Source of the DNA: Micavibrio sp. UBA7689
GTDB lineage: Bacteria; Pseudomonadota; Alphaproteobacteria; Micavibrionales; Micavibrionaceae
Assembly (NCBI GenBank): GCA_002482805.1
Contig: DLGR01000003.1
Span: 5,456 to 23,209 of the forward strand
Reading direction: 5' to 3'
Length of the DNA: 17,754 nucleotides
The translations under genes were made by a program, and so were the position numbers. Position 1 is the stretch's first letter. Each line of letters begins with the position of its first letter. Shown here piece after piece: positions 6,994 to 13,774 of this stretch. Under the pieces are notes generated by a model. The model saw only the letters and a list, made by a program, of their open reading frames with translations, was not told where the DNA came from and did not search any database.

Positions 6994-7039
6994 GGGGCGG
7001 GCAGTCATGGTCTTTACGGGGCATGAACGAGCCCGCCCC
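6994..7039 (+). promoter_or_regulatory. Strong hairpin enclosing the nusB start codon, with a boxA-like loop
   Basis: GGGGCGGGC (6994-7002) and GCCCGCCCC (7031-7039) are perfectly complementary. Inside, TCATG (7005-7009) pairs with CATGA (7022-7026), which holds the nusB ATG at 7023-7025. The apical region reads TGGTCTTTAC (7008-7017), resembling the boxA RNA core TGCTCTTTA with one mismatch, followed by GGGG. The 14 base pairs, most of them G-C, should be stable and hide the start codon. No T-run follows, so it is not an intrinsic terminator. The role is inference. Confidence 0.55.
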
Positions 7040-7493
7040 ACAAAAAGCCTCTGCCAACGCCATGCGCAGTTCCGCGCGTTTAATGGCGGTTCAGGCCGTT
7101 TATCAAATGGCGGTAAACCACAAGGAAGCACCGTTCGTGGTCGCCGAATACATGTCCATCCGCGCGGGTATTGCCGTGGACGGGGATGAGTTGGTTGCGC
7201 CCGACGAGTCGCTGTTTAAATCCATTGTTTTGGGCGTGGCGGACAGACAGGCGGATCTGGCGGGCATCGTGAACGCCAACCGCCCCTTGAAAGAGGGCCA
7301 AATCCGGGTCGATGAACCACTTCTTGAGGCGGTATTGCTCTGCGGCACTTTCGAACTTTTGGCTCATCAAGACATTGATTCTGCAATAATTATTTCATCC
7401 TATGTCGATGTCGCAAAAGCCTTTTTCAGCGGGTCCGAGGCGGGCCTTATCAATGCCGTTCTGGATTCCATCCGCAAAGTCACGAGAGTGTGA
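7023..7493 (+). CDS. nusB: Transcription antitermination factor NusB
   Basis: NusB binds boxA RNA with ribosomal protein S10 and supports antitermination and processing of rRNA transcripts. The 156-residue, all-helical protein shows SSARLMAVQAVYQMAV at about 15-30, LFKSIVLGVADRQADL, LLEAVLLCGTFELL, and the conserved C-terminal DSAIIISSYVDVAKAFF followed by GLINAVLDSIRK. It is 47 bases downstream of ribH, the standard rib operon position. The start is uncertain: ATG at 7023 has only GGGG with almost no spacing, and ATG at 7062 would give 143 residues but also lacks a Shine-Dalgarno. A leftward TTG extension to 6987 is unlikely. The start region lies inside a strong hairpin. thiL, a frequent next gene, is absent. 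Confidence 0.92.
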   Translation: MNEPAPQKASANAMRSSARLMAVQAVYQMAVNHKEAPFVVAEYMSIRAGIAVDGDELVAPDESLFKSIVLGVADRQADLAGIVNANRPLKEGQIRVDEPLLEAVLLCGTFELLAHQDIDSAIIISSYVDVAKAFFSGSEAGLINAVLDSIRKVTRV

Positions 7494-7580
7494 ATAAAGC
7501 CCCGAAAATTACCATTCGTTAATCTGTTGCGGTGTAACATTAGAAGATACGGTGGGACAAAGGTGTAGGGGCCTTTTCTA

Positions 7581-8075
7581 ATGAAAGTTGCAATCATAGC
7601 TTTGGTAGCGGTCCTTCTTTTGGGCGGCGGTGCAGCCGGAGCTTACTTCTATTTTGACAAACCTGCGATTGCCGCGGGCGGCCCTGTGGATGAGGCCGCC
7701 AAGGCGGAGCATGATGCCAAAACCGCAGAAGCCGCCGAAGGCGCGGCCGTTCCCGCACAAGAATTCGTACAACTCGATGCGCTTATTTTGCCCGTGATCG
7801 ACGAACATGGCGTGACGCAGGTTGTCAGCATGGTCGTAACGCTCGAAGTGCCCGACAAAGCCACGGCGGATGAGGTCAAACGTCTTTCGCCGCGCATTCA
7901 AGACGCGTTCATTCAGGATATGTACGGCGTGTTGAACCGCAAGAATTCCATGGAAAATGGTGTTTTGAAAGTAAACCTTATCAAGGGCCGTATGAACAAA
8001 CTGACCGAGAAAGTGCTCGGTCCTGGCAAGGTGAACGAGGTTCTGCTTCAGGTCGTTCAACAGAGATCGTTATAA
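7581..8075 (+). CDS. FliL-like single-pass membrane protein
   Basis: This 164-residue protein has an N-terminal transmembrane helix (AIIALVAVLLLGGGAAGAYFYF, about residues 4-25), an Ala/Glu-rich low-complexity linker (about 30-60) and a periplasmic domain beginning FVQLDALILPVIDEHG. The domain layout, with VSMVVTLEVPDKATADEV and LSPRIQDAFIQDMYGVLN, resembles FliL, the stator-associated flagellar protein. No other flagellar gene is nearby, so the flagellar role is unproven; it may be a FliL-like paralogue with another envelope function. AGGGG at 7567-7571 supports the start. It is 87 bases after nusB and ends before a clear terminator, so it may be the last gene of the operon. Confidence 0.65.
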   Translation: MKVAIIALVAVLLLGGGAAGAYFYFDKPAIAAGGPVDEAAKAEHDAKTAEAAEGAAVPAQEFVQLDALILPVIDEHGVTQVVSMVVTLEVPDKATADEVKRLSPRIQDAFIQDMYGVLNRKNSMENGVLKVNLIKGRMNKLTEKVLGPGKVNEVLLQVVQQRSL

Positions 8076-8182
8076 TGTCATCCAAAATCTGTATCGTATT
8101 GCCTACACCGCCGCGCGTTCTGTTTTCGAGCAGGGTGGGAAACATGCGGCTAATACAACGCTCCTAGTAAAATTATGAAAAC

Positions 8183-8212
8183 AAAAAGGGCCCGAAAGGC
8201 CCTTTAATTTTG
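8183..8212 (+). terminator. Intrinsic terminator after the FliL-like gene
   Basis: AAAGGGCC (8185-8192) and GGCCCTTT (8198-8205) form a perfect 8-bp stem with loop CGAAA, followed by TAATTTT. It ends the long rpiB to fliL-like transcription unit and isolates hppA. The 107 bases between the gene and this hairpin hold no convincing gene. Confidence 0.8.
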
Positions 8213-8278
8213 CGCGTTATCACCTTGGCCACCTTGCATTAACAGCCAAAATTGGGCAGTCTTTCACGCACTTAAGAG

Positions 8279-8300
8279 ACGGGGCTCTGTTACACCCCGT
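8279..8300 (+). promoter_or_regulatory. Hairpin in the hppA leader
   Basis: ACGGGG (8279-8284) and CCCCGT (8295-8300) form a 6-bp stem with a 10-base loop. It lies 25 bases before the hppA Shine-Dalgarno AAAGGGGA (8326-8333). The CCCC of the hairpin could alternatively pair with the GGGG of the Shine-Dalgarno. A leader role is possible but only weakly supported. The remaining bases from 8213 show no clear promoter. Confidence 0.3.
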
Positions 8301-8341
8301 TCATCGTAACCTACTAAACAAACCCAAAGGGGAATTATCGA

Positions 8342-10450
8342 ATGGAACAACACTATCTGATGATAGCCTGCTGTGTCATGGCCGCGCTGGTATTCGCGCA
8401 GCTCTGGACACGCGGTGTAATGAATATGAGCGCGGGGAATGAGCGCATGCAAGCGATTGCAGCTGCCATTCAAGAAGGCGCAAAAGCTTACCTCAACAGA
8501 CAATATCAAACGATCGGCCTCGTCGGCGTTGTTGTGGCTGTCGGTCTTTACTTCCTGCTCGGCTGGCACGTTGCTTTAGGATTTGTCATCGGCGCGGTTT
8601 TGTCCGGCGTTACCGGATATCTCGGCATGTTCGTTTCCGTTCGCGCAAACGTTCGTACGGCGCAAGCCGCGACGCAAGGTCTGGAAACGGCACTTAATGT
8701 TGCGTTCCGCTCGGGTGCGATCACGGGTCTGCTCGTTGTCGGTTTGGGCCTAGCCGGTGTTGCCGGTTACTACTGGTTCTTGAAAGAGCATCAAGGCCTC
8801 GAAATGCGTCCTTGCCTCGAAGGCCTTGTGGCTCTTGGCTTCGGTGCATCCCTGATTTCCATCTTCGCGCGTCTCGGCGGCGGTATCTTTACGAAAGGCG
8901 CAGACGTCGGCGCTGACCTCGTGGGTAAAGTCGAAGCCGGCATACCCGAAGATGACCCAAGAAACCCAGCCGTTATTGCAGATAACGTTGGCGACAACGT
9001 GGGCGATTGCGCGGGTATGGCCGCCGACCTTTTCGAAACCTATGCCGTGACGATCGTCGCGACGATGCTTATCGCCGCTTCGGTATTCTCGGAAAAAGTT
9101 GTCGAGAGTATCGTGTTCCTTCCTCTGCTCATCGGCGCGTTGTGTATCCTCGGCTCCATTGCCGGTGTGTACTTCGTCAAACTGGGCAAAAAGAAAAACA
9201 TCATGGGCGCCCTGTACCGCGGCTTCATCGCAAGCGCGCTGTTCTCGCTCGTGCTGGTATCCGGTCTGTTCTTCAACCCGCATGTTCTGGGCCTTGATAC
9301 GGTTCTCGAACTCGCAGGCGGAAAAGATGCAGGTACGATCTCTGTTTTGTCCCTTTACTACTGTGCGCTGGTAGGTCTCGGCCTCACGGCGGCTCTGGTA
9401 TACATCACCGAATACTACACGGGCACAAACCACCGCCCCGTGCAGGTCGTCGCCAAGGCATCGGAAACGGGCCACGGCACGAACGTGATTCAGGGTCTGG
9501 CTGTTTCCATGGAAGCAACTGCATTGCCTGTTATCGCGATTTGCATCGCCATCTTCCTGGCATTCAACTTCGCGGGTCTGTTCGGTATCGCTATCGCCGC
9601 AACGACGATGCTCTCCATGGCCGGTATGGTCGTGGCGCTCGACGCATACGGTCCGGTAACGGATAACGCAGGCGGCATCGCCGAAATGTCGGAAATGCCC
9701 AAAGACGTCCGTGTCACCACGGATGCTCTGGACGCTGTCGGCAACACGACGAAAGCCGTTACCAAAGGCTATGCCATCGGTTCCGCCGGTCTGGCAGCAT
9801 TGGTTCTCTTTGCCGCCTACACGGAAGAGATCAAGCACTACCTGCCTGACTTCGCCGACGTGCAGTTCGAACTGACCAATCCGTTTGTCGTGATCGGTCT
9901 GTTCCTCGGCGGTTTGCTGCCGTATCTGTTCGGCGCGATGTCGATGACGGCCGTGGGACGTGCTGCTGCTTCGGTTGTTATAGAAGTGCGTCGCCAGTTC
10001 CGCGAAATCCCCGGCATCATGGAAGGTACGGCCAAGCCAGAATATGGCAAGGCGGTTGACCTTCTGACTAAGGCCGCGATCAAGGAAATGATTATTCCGT
10101 CCTTGCTTCCCGTTCTTGCACCCGTTGCGCTGTTCGGCATCGTGTACAAAATCGGCGGCATGGAAGCAGCGTTGCAAACGCTGGGTGCCATGTTGCTCGG
10201 CACGATCGTGACGGGTCTGTTCGTTGCTATCTCGATGACATCGGGCGGGGGCGCATGGGACAACGCGAAAAAGTTGATCGAAGAACGCGGCCTGAAGGGC
10301 ACCGAAACCCACAAAGCCGCCGTAACGGGCGACACAGTGGGCGACCCCTATAAGGACACGGCAGGCCCTGCAGTGAACCCGCTGATCAAAATCGCCAACA
10401 TCGTGGCCATTCTTTTGGTCGCCATCGTGGCAAAACTGATCGCCGGTTAA
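8342..10450 (+). CDS. hppA: K+-independent proton-pumping membrane pyrophosphatase
   Basis: This integral membrane enzyme hydrolyses cytoplasmic pyrophosphate and pumps protons outward. The 702 residues contain about 16 hydrophobic segments. Pyrophosphate and Mg2+ binding motifs are intact: GADVGADLVGKVEAGIPEDD with DDPRN from residue 204, DNVGDNVGD at 214-222, and a second acidic site DNAGGIAEM. GDTVGDPYKDTAGPAVNP near the C-terminus completes the active site. In GNTTKAVTKG the lysine at K471 marks the K+-independent, H+-pumping subclass; K+-dependent forms have alanine there. AAAGGGGA at 8326-8333 supports the start. It is a single-gene unit with a terminator on each side. Confidence 0.96.
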   Translation: MEQHYLMIACCVMAALVFAQLWTRGVMNMSAGNERMQAIAAAIQEGAKAYLNRQYQTIGLVGVVVAVGLYFLLGWHVALGFVIGAVLSGVTGYLGMFVSVRANVRTAQAATQGLETALNVAFRSGAITGLLVVGLGLAGVAGYYWFLKEHQGLEMRPCLEGLVALGFGASLISIFARLGGGIFTKGADVGADLVGKVEAGIPEDDPRNPAVIADNVGDNVGDCAGMAADLFETYAVTIVATMLIAASVFSEKVVESIVFLPLLIGALCILGSIAGVYFVKLGKKKNIMGALYRGFIASALFSLVLVSGLFFNPHVLGLDTVLELAGGKDAGTISVLSLYYCALVGLGLTAALVYITEYYTGTNHRPVQVVAKASETGHGTNVIQGLAVSMEATALPVIAICIAIFLAFNFAGLFGIAIAATTMLSMAGMVVALDAYGPVTDNAGGIAEMSEMPKDVRVTTDALDAVGNTTKAVTKGYAIGSAGLAALVLFAAYTEEIKHYLPDFADVQFELTNPFVVIGLFLGGLLPYLFGAMSMTAVGRAAASVVIEVRRQFREIPGIMEGTAKPEYGKAVDLLTKAAIKEMIIPSLLPVLAPVALFGIVYKIGGMEAALQTLGAMLLGTIVTGLFVAISMTSGGGAWDNAKKLIEERGLKGTETHKAAVTGDTVGDPYKDTAGPAVNPLIKIANIVAILLVAIVAKLIAG

Positions 10451-10468
10451 TCCGCAGAAACCTTAGAG

Positions 10469-10503
10469 AAAAACCCTCCTGCCGTAACGCAGGAGGGTTT
10501 TTT
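10469..10503 (+). terminator. Strong intrinsic terminator of hppA
   Basis: AAAAACCCTCCTGC (10469-10482) and GCAGGAGGGTTTTT (10489-10502) form a perfect 14-bp stem with loop CGTAAC, ending in a T-run. It starts 19 bases after the hppA stop. Confidence 0.95.
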
Positions 10504-10504
10504 C

Positions 10505-10532
10505 TTGACCAAATTTCACAACCTTCTAATGT
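10505..10532 (+). promoter_or_regulatory. Candidate promoter of the small exported-protein gene
   Basis: TTGACC (10505-10510), a 16-base spacer and TAATGT (10527-10532) lie just after the hppA terminator. The -35 is good and the -10 moderate. The gene downstream sits between two terminators and so needs its own promoter. Confidence 0.5.
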
Positions 10533-10559
10533 GAACATATATTTCAAGAAAGAACGTTA

Positions 10560-10775
10560 ATGTTAAGAAAAGTTGCTATCACTGCTTCCGCACTTTTTCT
10601 TTCCGCCTCTTGTGGGAAACCGGAAGGGGTAAGCCCAGCTTCACCGCCGCAAGAAGTATTTCAATCGCCGGAAATCAGGTTGACCAACAATGTCCGCCCG
10701 AATTGTATAGCCGGCGTTGTGCAAGGGCAATCAACCAGCGGGCGTCAATCCAGCATGGTTATGAGCTGCAGATAG
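10560..10775 (+). CDS. Small exported protein or lipoprotein, unknown
   Basis: This 71-residue protein has a signal-like N-terminus: MLRK, then the hydrophobic stretch AITASALFLSA, then C18. LSASC resembles a lipobox, but Ser at the -3 position is atypical, so it may instead be a secreted protein. The mature part is short, polar and probably little structured, with two further cysteines (C49 and C70) that could form a disulfide. I recognise no family. The ATG has only a weak purine-rich AAGAAAGAA before it. The gene has its own promoter candidate and a terminator directly after its stop, which supports its being real. Confidence 0.55.
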   Translation: MLRKVAITASALFLSASCGKPEGVSPASPPQEVFQSPEIRLTNNVRPNCIAGVVQGQSTSGRQSSMVMSCR

Positions 10776-10776
10776 G

Positions 10777-10808
10777 CTCCGCAAAACGAAGCGGGGTTTT
10801 TTGTTTTT
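10777..10808 (+). terminator. Intrinsic terminator of the small exported-protein gene
   Basis: CTCCGC (10777-10782) pairs with GCGGGG (10791-10796), one pair being G-U, around an 8-base A-rich loop. A long T-rich run follows. It starts one base after the stop codon. Confidence 0.8.
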
Positions 10809-10827
10809 TTGTGTTAAATAATTCCCC

Positions 10828-12069
10828 ATGGAACAATCCCTTCAGATTACCGACATCGGCATCAACGGCGACGGCATAGCTCGTCTCGAAGGTGGTGAGG
10901 TTGTGTTCGTCCCGTTTGCGGCGAAGGGAGACTTACTGCTCGCCGATGTAACGAAAGACACGGACGGACAATACCGCGCGAAGATCAATTCCATTCTGGT
11001 GAAATCGCCGAACCGTATGACGCCGCCCTGCAGGCATTTCGGAATTTGCGCCGGGTGCGCTCTTCAACACATAAATCAAAATACCTATCAGGATTTCAAG
11101 ATCGGGCAGGTTGCATCCGCGCTATCCAAATGCGGCGTTGCGATGCCGCATGATTTTCAAAGTATTTTCATTCCGCACGGCACGCGCCGCCGTGCCAATT
11201 TTGCCTGCCGCGTGACTAAGGGCAACGCCATTATCGGGTTTCATGAACGGCGTAGCCCTAACATCAGAAACGTGCCCGATTGTTTGTTGATTACCGAAGA
11301 ATTACGCACGGCGATGGAAGCGCTTCGCCCGTTTCTTCCCGATATTATCGGCGAAGGGCAGAAGGCGGATATTATGATCCAATGCATCGAGGGGCAAACC
11401 GAAATCGGAATCACCGGCAAGATTGCACCCGGTTGGGAGGCGCAACAGGCACTCAGTGACGCTCTGCGCGCCATGAATGCGTCGCGCATATCGATGCGCG
11501 CGCGGGATTTCGAACCGTACGAAATGCTGCTTGAAGAGAAGCCTTATTTCAAACGTTTCGATTCACTTTTGGTAAATCTTGCGCCGTGCGCATTTTTACA
11601 ACCGAGCGAAGAGGGCGAGCTGGCCCTTACGAAATGCGTCATGGACGGTGCAGGTGGCGCGATTCGGATCGCCGATTTGTTCTGCGGCAACGGCACGTTC
11701 ACGGGGCCGTTGATGGACCGCGATATCGTGGCTGCCGACAACGCGCCCGACGCGATTGCGTCTTTGCAAAAAGCGGGCGTGCGCGCGGAAGTGCGCAATT
11801 TATTCAAGGAACCTTACACGGCTTACGATCTGGAAGATCGTGATTGCGTGATTTTGGATCCACCGCGCGCGGGTGCGAGCGCGCAAGTGAGAATGCTTAC
11901 CGAAAGCAACGTGCAAAAAATCGTTTATGTTTCCTGCGCACCACAAAGTTTTGCGAAGGACGCCGCGGATTTGATTTATAGCGGATATAGTTTGAACAAG
12001 CTGACGCTCGTCGACCAGTTCATATGGTCATCGCACACGGAAATTGTCGGCGTGTTTGAAAGAACCTAG
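10828..12069 (+). CDS. RlmD/TrmA-family 5-methyluridine RNA methyltransferase
   Basis: This 413-residue enzyme methylates C5 of a uridine in RNA, by family most likely 23S rRNA (RlmD-like). An N-terminal TRAM domain (about 1-58) is followed by the iron-sulphur cluster ligands C68, C74, C77 (PPCRHFGICAGC) and C152. The SAM-binding motif is IADLFCGNGTF at 281-291. The catalytic site has DPPRAG (344-349) and nucleophile C370 in VYVSCAPQSFAKD. All key residues are present. The target base cannot be told from sequence alone. The start at ATG 10828 has no Shine-Dalgarno and lies only 20 bases after the upstream T-run. The stop shares a CTAG with the convergent bamE. Confidence 0.9.
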   Translation: MEQSLQITDIGINGDGIARLEGGEVVFVPFAAKGDLLLADVTKDTDGQYRAKINSILVKSPNRMTPPCRHFGICAGCALQHINQNTYQDFKIGQVASALSKCGVAMPHDFQSIFIPHGTRRRANFACRVTKGNAIIGFHERRSPNIRNVPDCLLITEELRTAMEALRPFLPDIIGEGQKADIMIQCIEGQTEIGITGKIAPGWEAQQALSDALRAMNASRISMRARDFEPYEMLLEEKPYFKRFDSLLVNLAPCAFLQPSEEGELALTKCVMDGAGGAIRIADLFCGNGTFTGPLMDRDIVAADNAPDAIASLQKAGVRAEVRNLFKEPYTAYDLEDRDCVILDPPRAGASAQVRMLTESNVQKIVYVSCAPQSFAKDAADLIYSGYSLNKLTLVDQFIWSSHTEIVGVFERT

Positions 12070-12539
12070 CGTCCCGACGGGCCGGCGGTTTCGGTCGCGC
12101 TCTCTTTGGGTTTGTTGAAGCGTCCTACGTTGCCCAGCAATTGTTCCATCACCGTAATTTCGTTTCCGGAGGTAGGGGTTTTGCGACGAACATGCGGAAC
12201 GTCGATTTGCGCGGCATCCAGTTTTTCAATCGTGTCGACCACGCCTTCCTGGTTGAAGGCGACGACAACGACTTTCTTGTCCACGACCTTCGGATCGAAA
12301 ATACCGACTTTTTCGGTTTTTTGGCCGATGTAGTACCAGACATTTTCATCGAAAGGCGCTTGGGTAGACGGGGAGCCCAAGGATTGGAGGACATTGGTTT
12401 TGGTGCTGACGCCCGGGACGATCTCCGCCATGCGGTAATCTTCCACGATATTGCCGCGGGTGGCTTCGGTCGCGGTGCAGGCCAAAAGCGCGGCGGAAGC
12501 CAGCGCTATGCAAAAAACGTTTCGGATGGTCTTCATCAT
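12066..12539 (-). CDS. bamE: Outer membrane assembly factor BamE
   Basis: BamE (SmpA/OmlA) is a lipoprotein subunit of the BAM complex that inserts beta-barrel proteins in the outer membrane. The protein has a signal ending in the lipobox ALLAC, then the BamE domain: DYRMAEIVPGVSTKTNVLQS, LGSPSTQAPFDENVWYYIGQ, and VVVVAFNQEGVVDTIEKLDA. The last 40 residues are a polar tail. I start at ATG 12539 (157 residues); ATG 12536 is equally possible, and an in-frame TTG at 12557 is unlikely. It is divergent from the cytochrome bc1 chaperone gene and convergent with the RNA methyltransferase gene, overlapping it by 4 bases. Confidence 0.9.
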   Translation of the reverse strand: MMKTIRNVFCIALASAALLACTATEATRGNIVEDYRMAEIVPGVSTKTNVLQSLGSPSTQAPFDENVWYYIGQKTEKVGIFDPKVVDKKVVVVAFNQEGVVDTIEKLDAAQIDVPHVRRKTPTSGNEITVMEQLLGNVGRFNKPKESATETAGPSGR

Positions 12540-12612
12540 ATTGTGTAAATCCGCCAAAGTTCTTATATGTATAGTCTGTATACCCGATAAACCGCTTTAT
12601 TGTGAAGAAATT
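12540..12612. promoter_or_regulatory. Divergent promoter region of bamE and the bc1 chaperone gene
   Basis: This 73-base A/T-rich gap must hold both promoters. It contains a direct repeat TGTATA-GTC-TGTATA (12568-12582). TATAGT (12570-12575) is a plausible rightward -10, and TATACA on the minus strand (12582-12577) a plausible leftward -10. The -35 elements are not clear. Confidence 0.4.
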
Positions 12613-13182
12613 ATGATGATCTTCCACTGGCTTAAGAAACGTTCCGCCCGCCGGCAGGCCGCCGAAAAACTCTACCAAATGGCCGCCGCCCAGTCCAGAA
12701 GCCCTGAATTTTACGGGGCGATGGGTGTGGCCGACACATTCGACGGGCGTTTCGACGTTCTGGTCCTGCATATATATGTGGCGACCGAGCGGCTCAACGA
12801 ACTGGGCAAGGAAGGTCGGGCATTAGGGCAGGCATTGTTCGATGCTATGTTCCGTACGATGGATCTGACCTTGCGCGAAATGGGCGTGGGCGATGTGGGT
12901 ATTCCCAAACGCATGCAAAAAATGATGAAGGCATTTAATGGCCGCACGCACGTGTATCATGATGCGTTGAAATCCGGCAATGCCGCGGCGTTGCAGCTGG
13001 CCATCGCGAGGAATGTCTACCGCAGCGAAGGTGAGGCAATTCCGCCTGGAAGCGAGGACCTGACCAATTACATTCTGGCCGTGCATGAATATTTCAAGAG
13101 TTGTTCTTACGAACAATTCTACAACGCCAACGGCGTATTCCCCGAACCTGCTGCAGAAGAGCCCCGTAAAGCCTATGCCTAA
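12613..13182 (+). CDS. Ubiquinol-cytochrome c chaperone family protein (CBP3/UQCC1-like)
   Basis: The family assists assembly of the cytochrome bc1 complex; the mitochondrial homologues are Cbp3 and UQCC1. This 189-residue protein begins with a basic stretch (LKKRSARRQAAEKLYQMAA) and shows the family core: FDVLVLHIYVATERLNEL (about 50-67), ALFDAMFRTMDLTLREMGVG, GIPKRMQKMMKAFNGR and AVHEYFKSCSYEQFYNANG. It is likely cytoplasmic or membrane-associated. ATG at 12613 fits, with a weak GAAGAAA upstream; ATG at 12616 is also possible. Its last 8 bases overlap the DUF177 gene. The bamE, chaperone, DUF177 arrangement recurs in alphaproteobacteria. Confidence 0.88.
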   Translation: MMIFHWLKKRSARRQAAEKLYQMAAAQSRSPEFYGAMGVADTFDGRFDVLVLHIYVATERLNELGKEGRALGQALFDAMFRTMDLTLREMGVGDVGIPKRMQKMMKAFNGRTHVYHDALKSGNAAALQLAIARNVYRSEGEAIPPGSEDLTNYILAVHEYFKSCSYEQFYNANGVFPEPAAEEPRKAYA

Positions 13183-13771
13183 GAATTACACCGCGTCCGA
13201 AAAAACAGAATGGTCCTATCTGGTCGACGTCGAACGTCTGAGCGACGAGCCGGAGATTTTTACGTTCGAGGCGGATGAACGCCAGCGCACGGACATTGCA
13301 CGTCGTCTCTCCATCGTTTCCATTCAATATGCCAAAGCGAGCATCACCATCCAGCGTGCAGGCGGCGACATATTTCACGCGATGGGTACGATCGATGCCG
13401 ATGTGACGCAAGCCTGTGTCGTCACGCAAGCGCCTGTGCAAGGACATATAGAAGACGAATTCGAAGGATGGTACGGCGACAAGACATCCAACGCGGTGTC
13501 ATTTGCCAAGGCGCGTTCAGAGCGCGAAGCCAAGAAGGGGCATATCGAAACAGAAATTCTGGAAGAAAGTGCCGACCCCGAGCCGATAATCGGCGGTAAA
13601 ATCGATATCGGTGAATTGGCTACGCAGTATCTTTCGCTTGCGCTAGATCCGTATCCGCGTGCCGACGGCGGTGCGAGCGAATTCCTGATCGAGCCGCCCG
13701 CGGACAAGGAAGGCGCGCAAATTCGAAAGAGTCCGTTCGAGGCGCTTAAGGACTGGAAAGAAAAGCGGTAA
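13175..13771 (+). CDS. DUF177 (YceD-like) protein
   Basis: DUF177/YceD proteins usually lie next to rpmF; in plants and E. coli they are linked to 23S rRNA accumulation. This 198-residue protein is acidic and shows EWSYLVDVERLSDEPEIFTF (13-32), GTIDADVTQACVVTQAPVQG (71-90) with the family's conserved cysteine, and IDIGELATQYLSLALDPYPR followed by SPFEALKDWK at the end. ATG at 13175 is chosen because MPKNYTASEKTEWSY is a normal N-terminus; the open frame to 13085 lies wholly inside the chaperone gene. The 8-base overlap suggests coupled translation. Here a TPR gene on the other strand separates it from rpmF. Confidence 0.88.
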   Translation: MPKNYTASEKTEWSYLVDVERLSDEPEIFTFEADERQRTDIARRLSIVSIQYAKASITIQRAGGDIFHAMGTIDADVTQACVVTQAPVQGHIEDEFEGWYGDKTSNAVSFAKARSEREAKKGHIETEILEESADPEPIIGGKIDIGELATQYLSLALDPYPRADGGASEFLIEPPADKEGAQIRKSPFEALKDWKEKR

Positions 13772-13774
13772 CGT

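Noticed and set aside
7007..7189. 60-codon plus-strand frame overlapping the nusB start
   Set aside because: It is out of frame with nusB and rich in Arg and Gly, a shadow; the ATG at 7007 has no Shine-Dalgarno.
7559..7577. AAAGG/CCTTT mini-hairpin around the Shine-Dalgarno of the FliL-like gene
   Set aside because: The stem is only 5 bp and A/T-rich at one end, so it is too weak to call regulatory.
8075..8167. 30-residue frame starting on the FliL-like stop (TAATG)
   Set aside because: The overlap hints at coupling, but the peptide (beginning MSSKICIVLPTPPR) matches nothing I know and could be chance in 93 bases.
8750..10312. 520-codon open frame antisense to hppA
   Set aside because: It lies wholly within a clear membrane pyrophosphatase gene; the protein is rich in His, Arg and Cys with no family pattern, typical of a codon-bias shadow.
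10801..10827. Possible promoter for a leaderless RNA methyltransferase mRNA
   Set aside because: TAAATA at 10815-10820 has no -35 at proper spacing; the only TTG hexamer is 8 bases away and lies in the terminator T-run.
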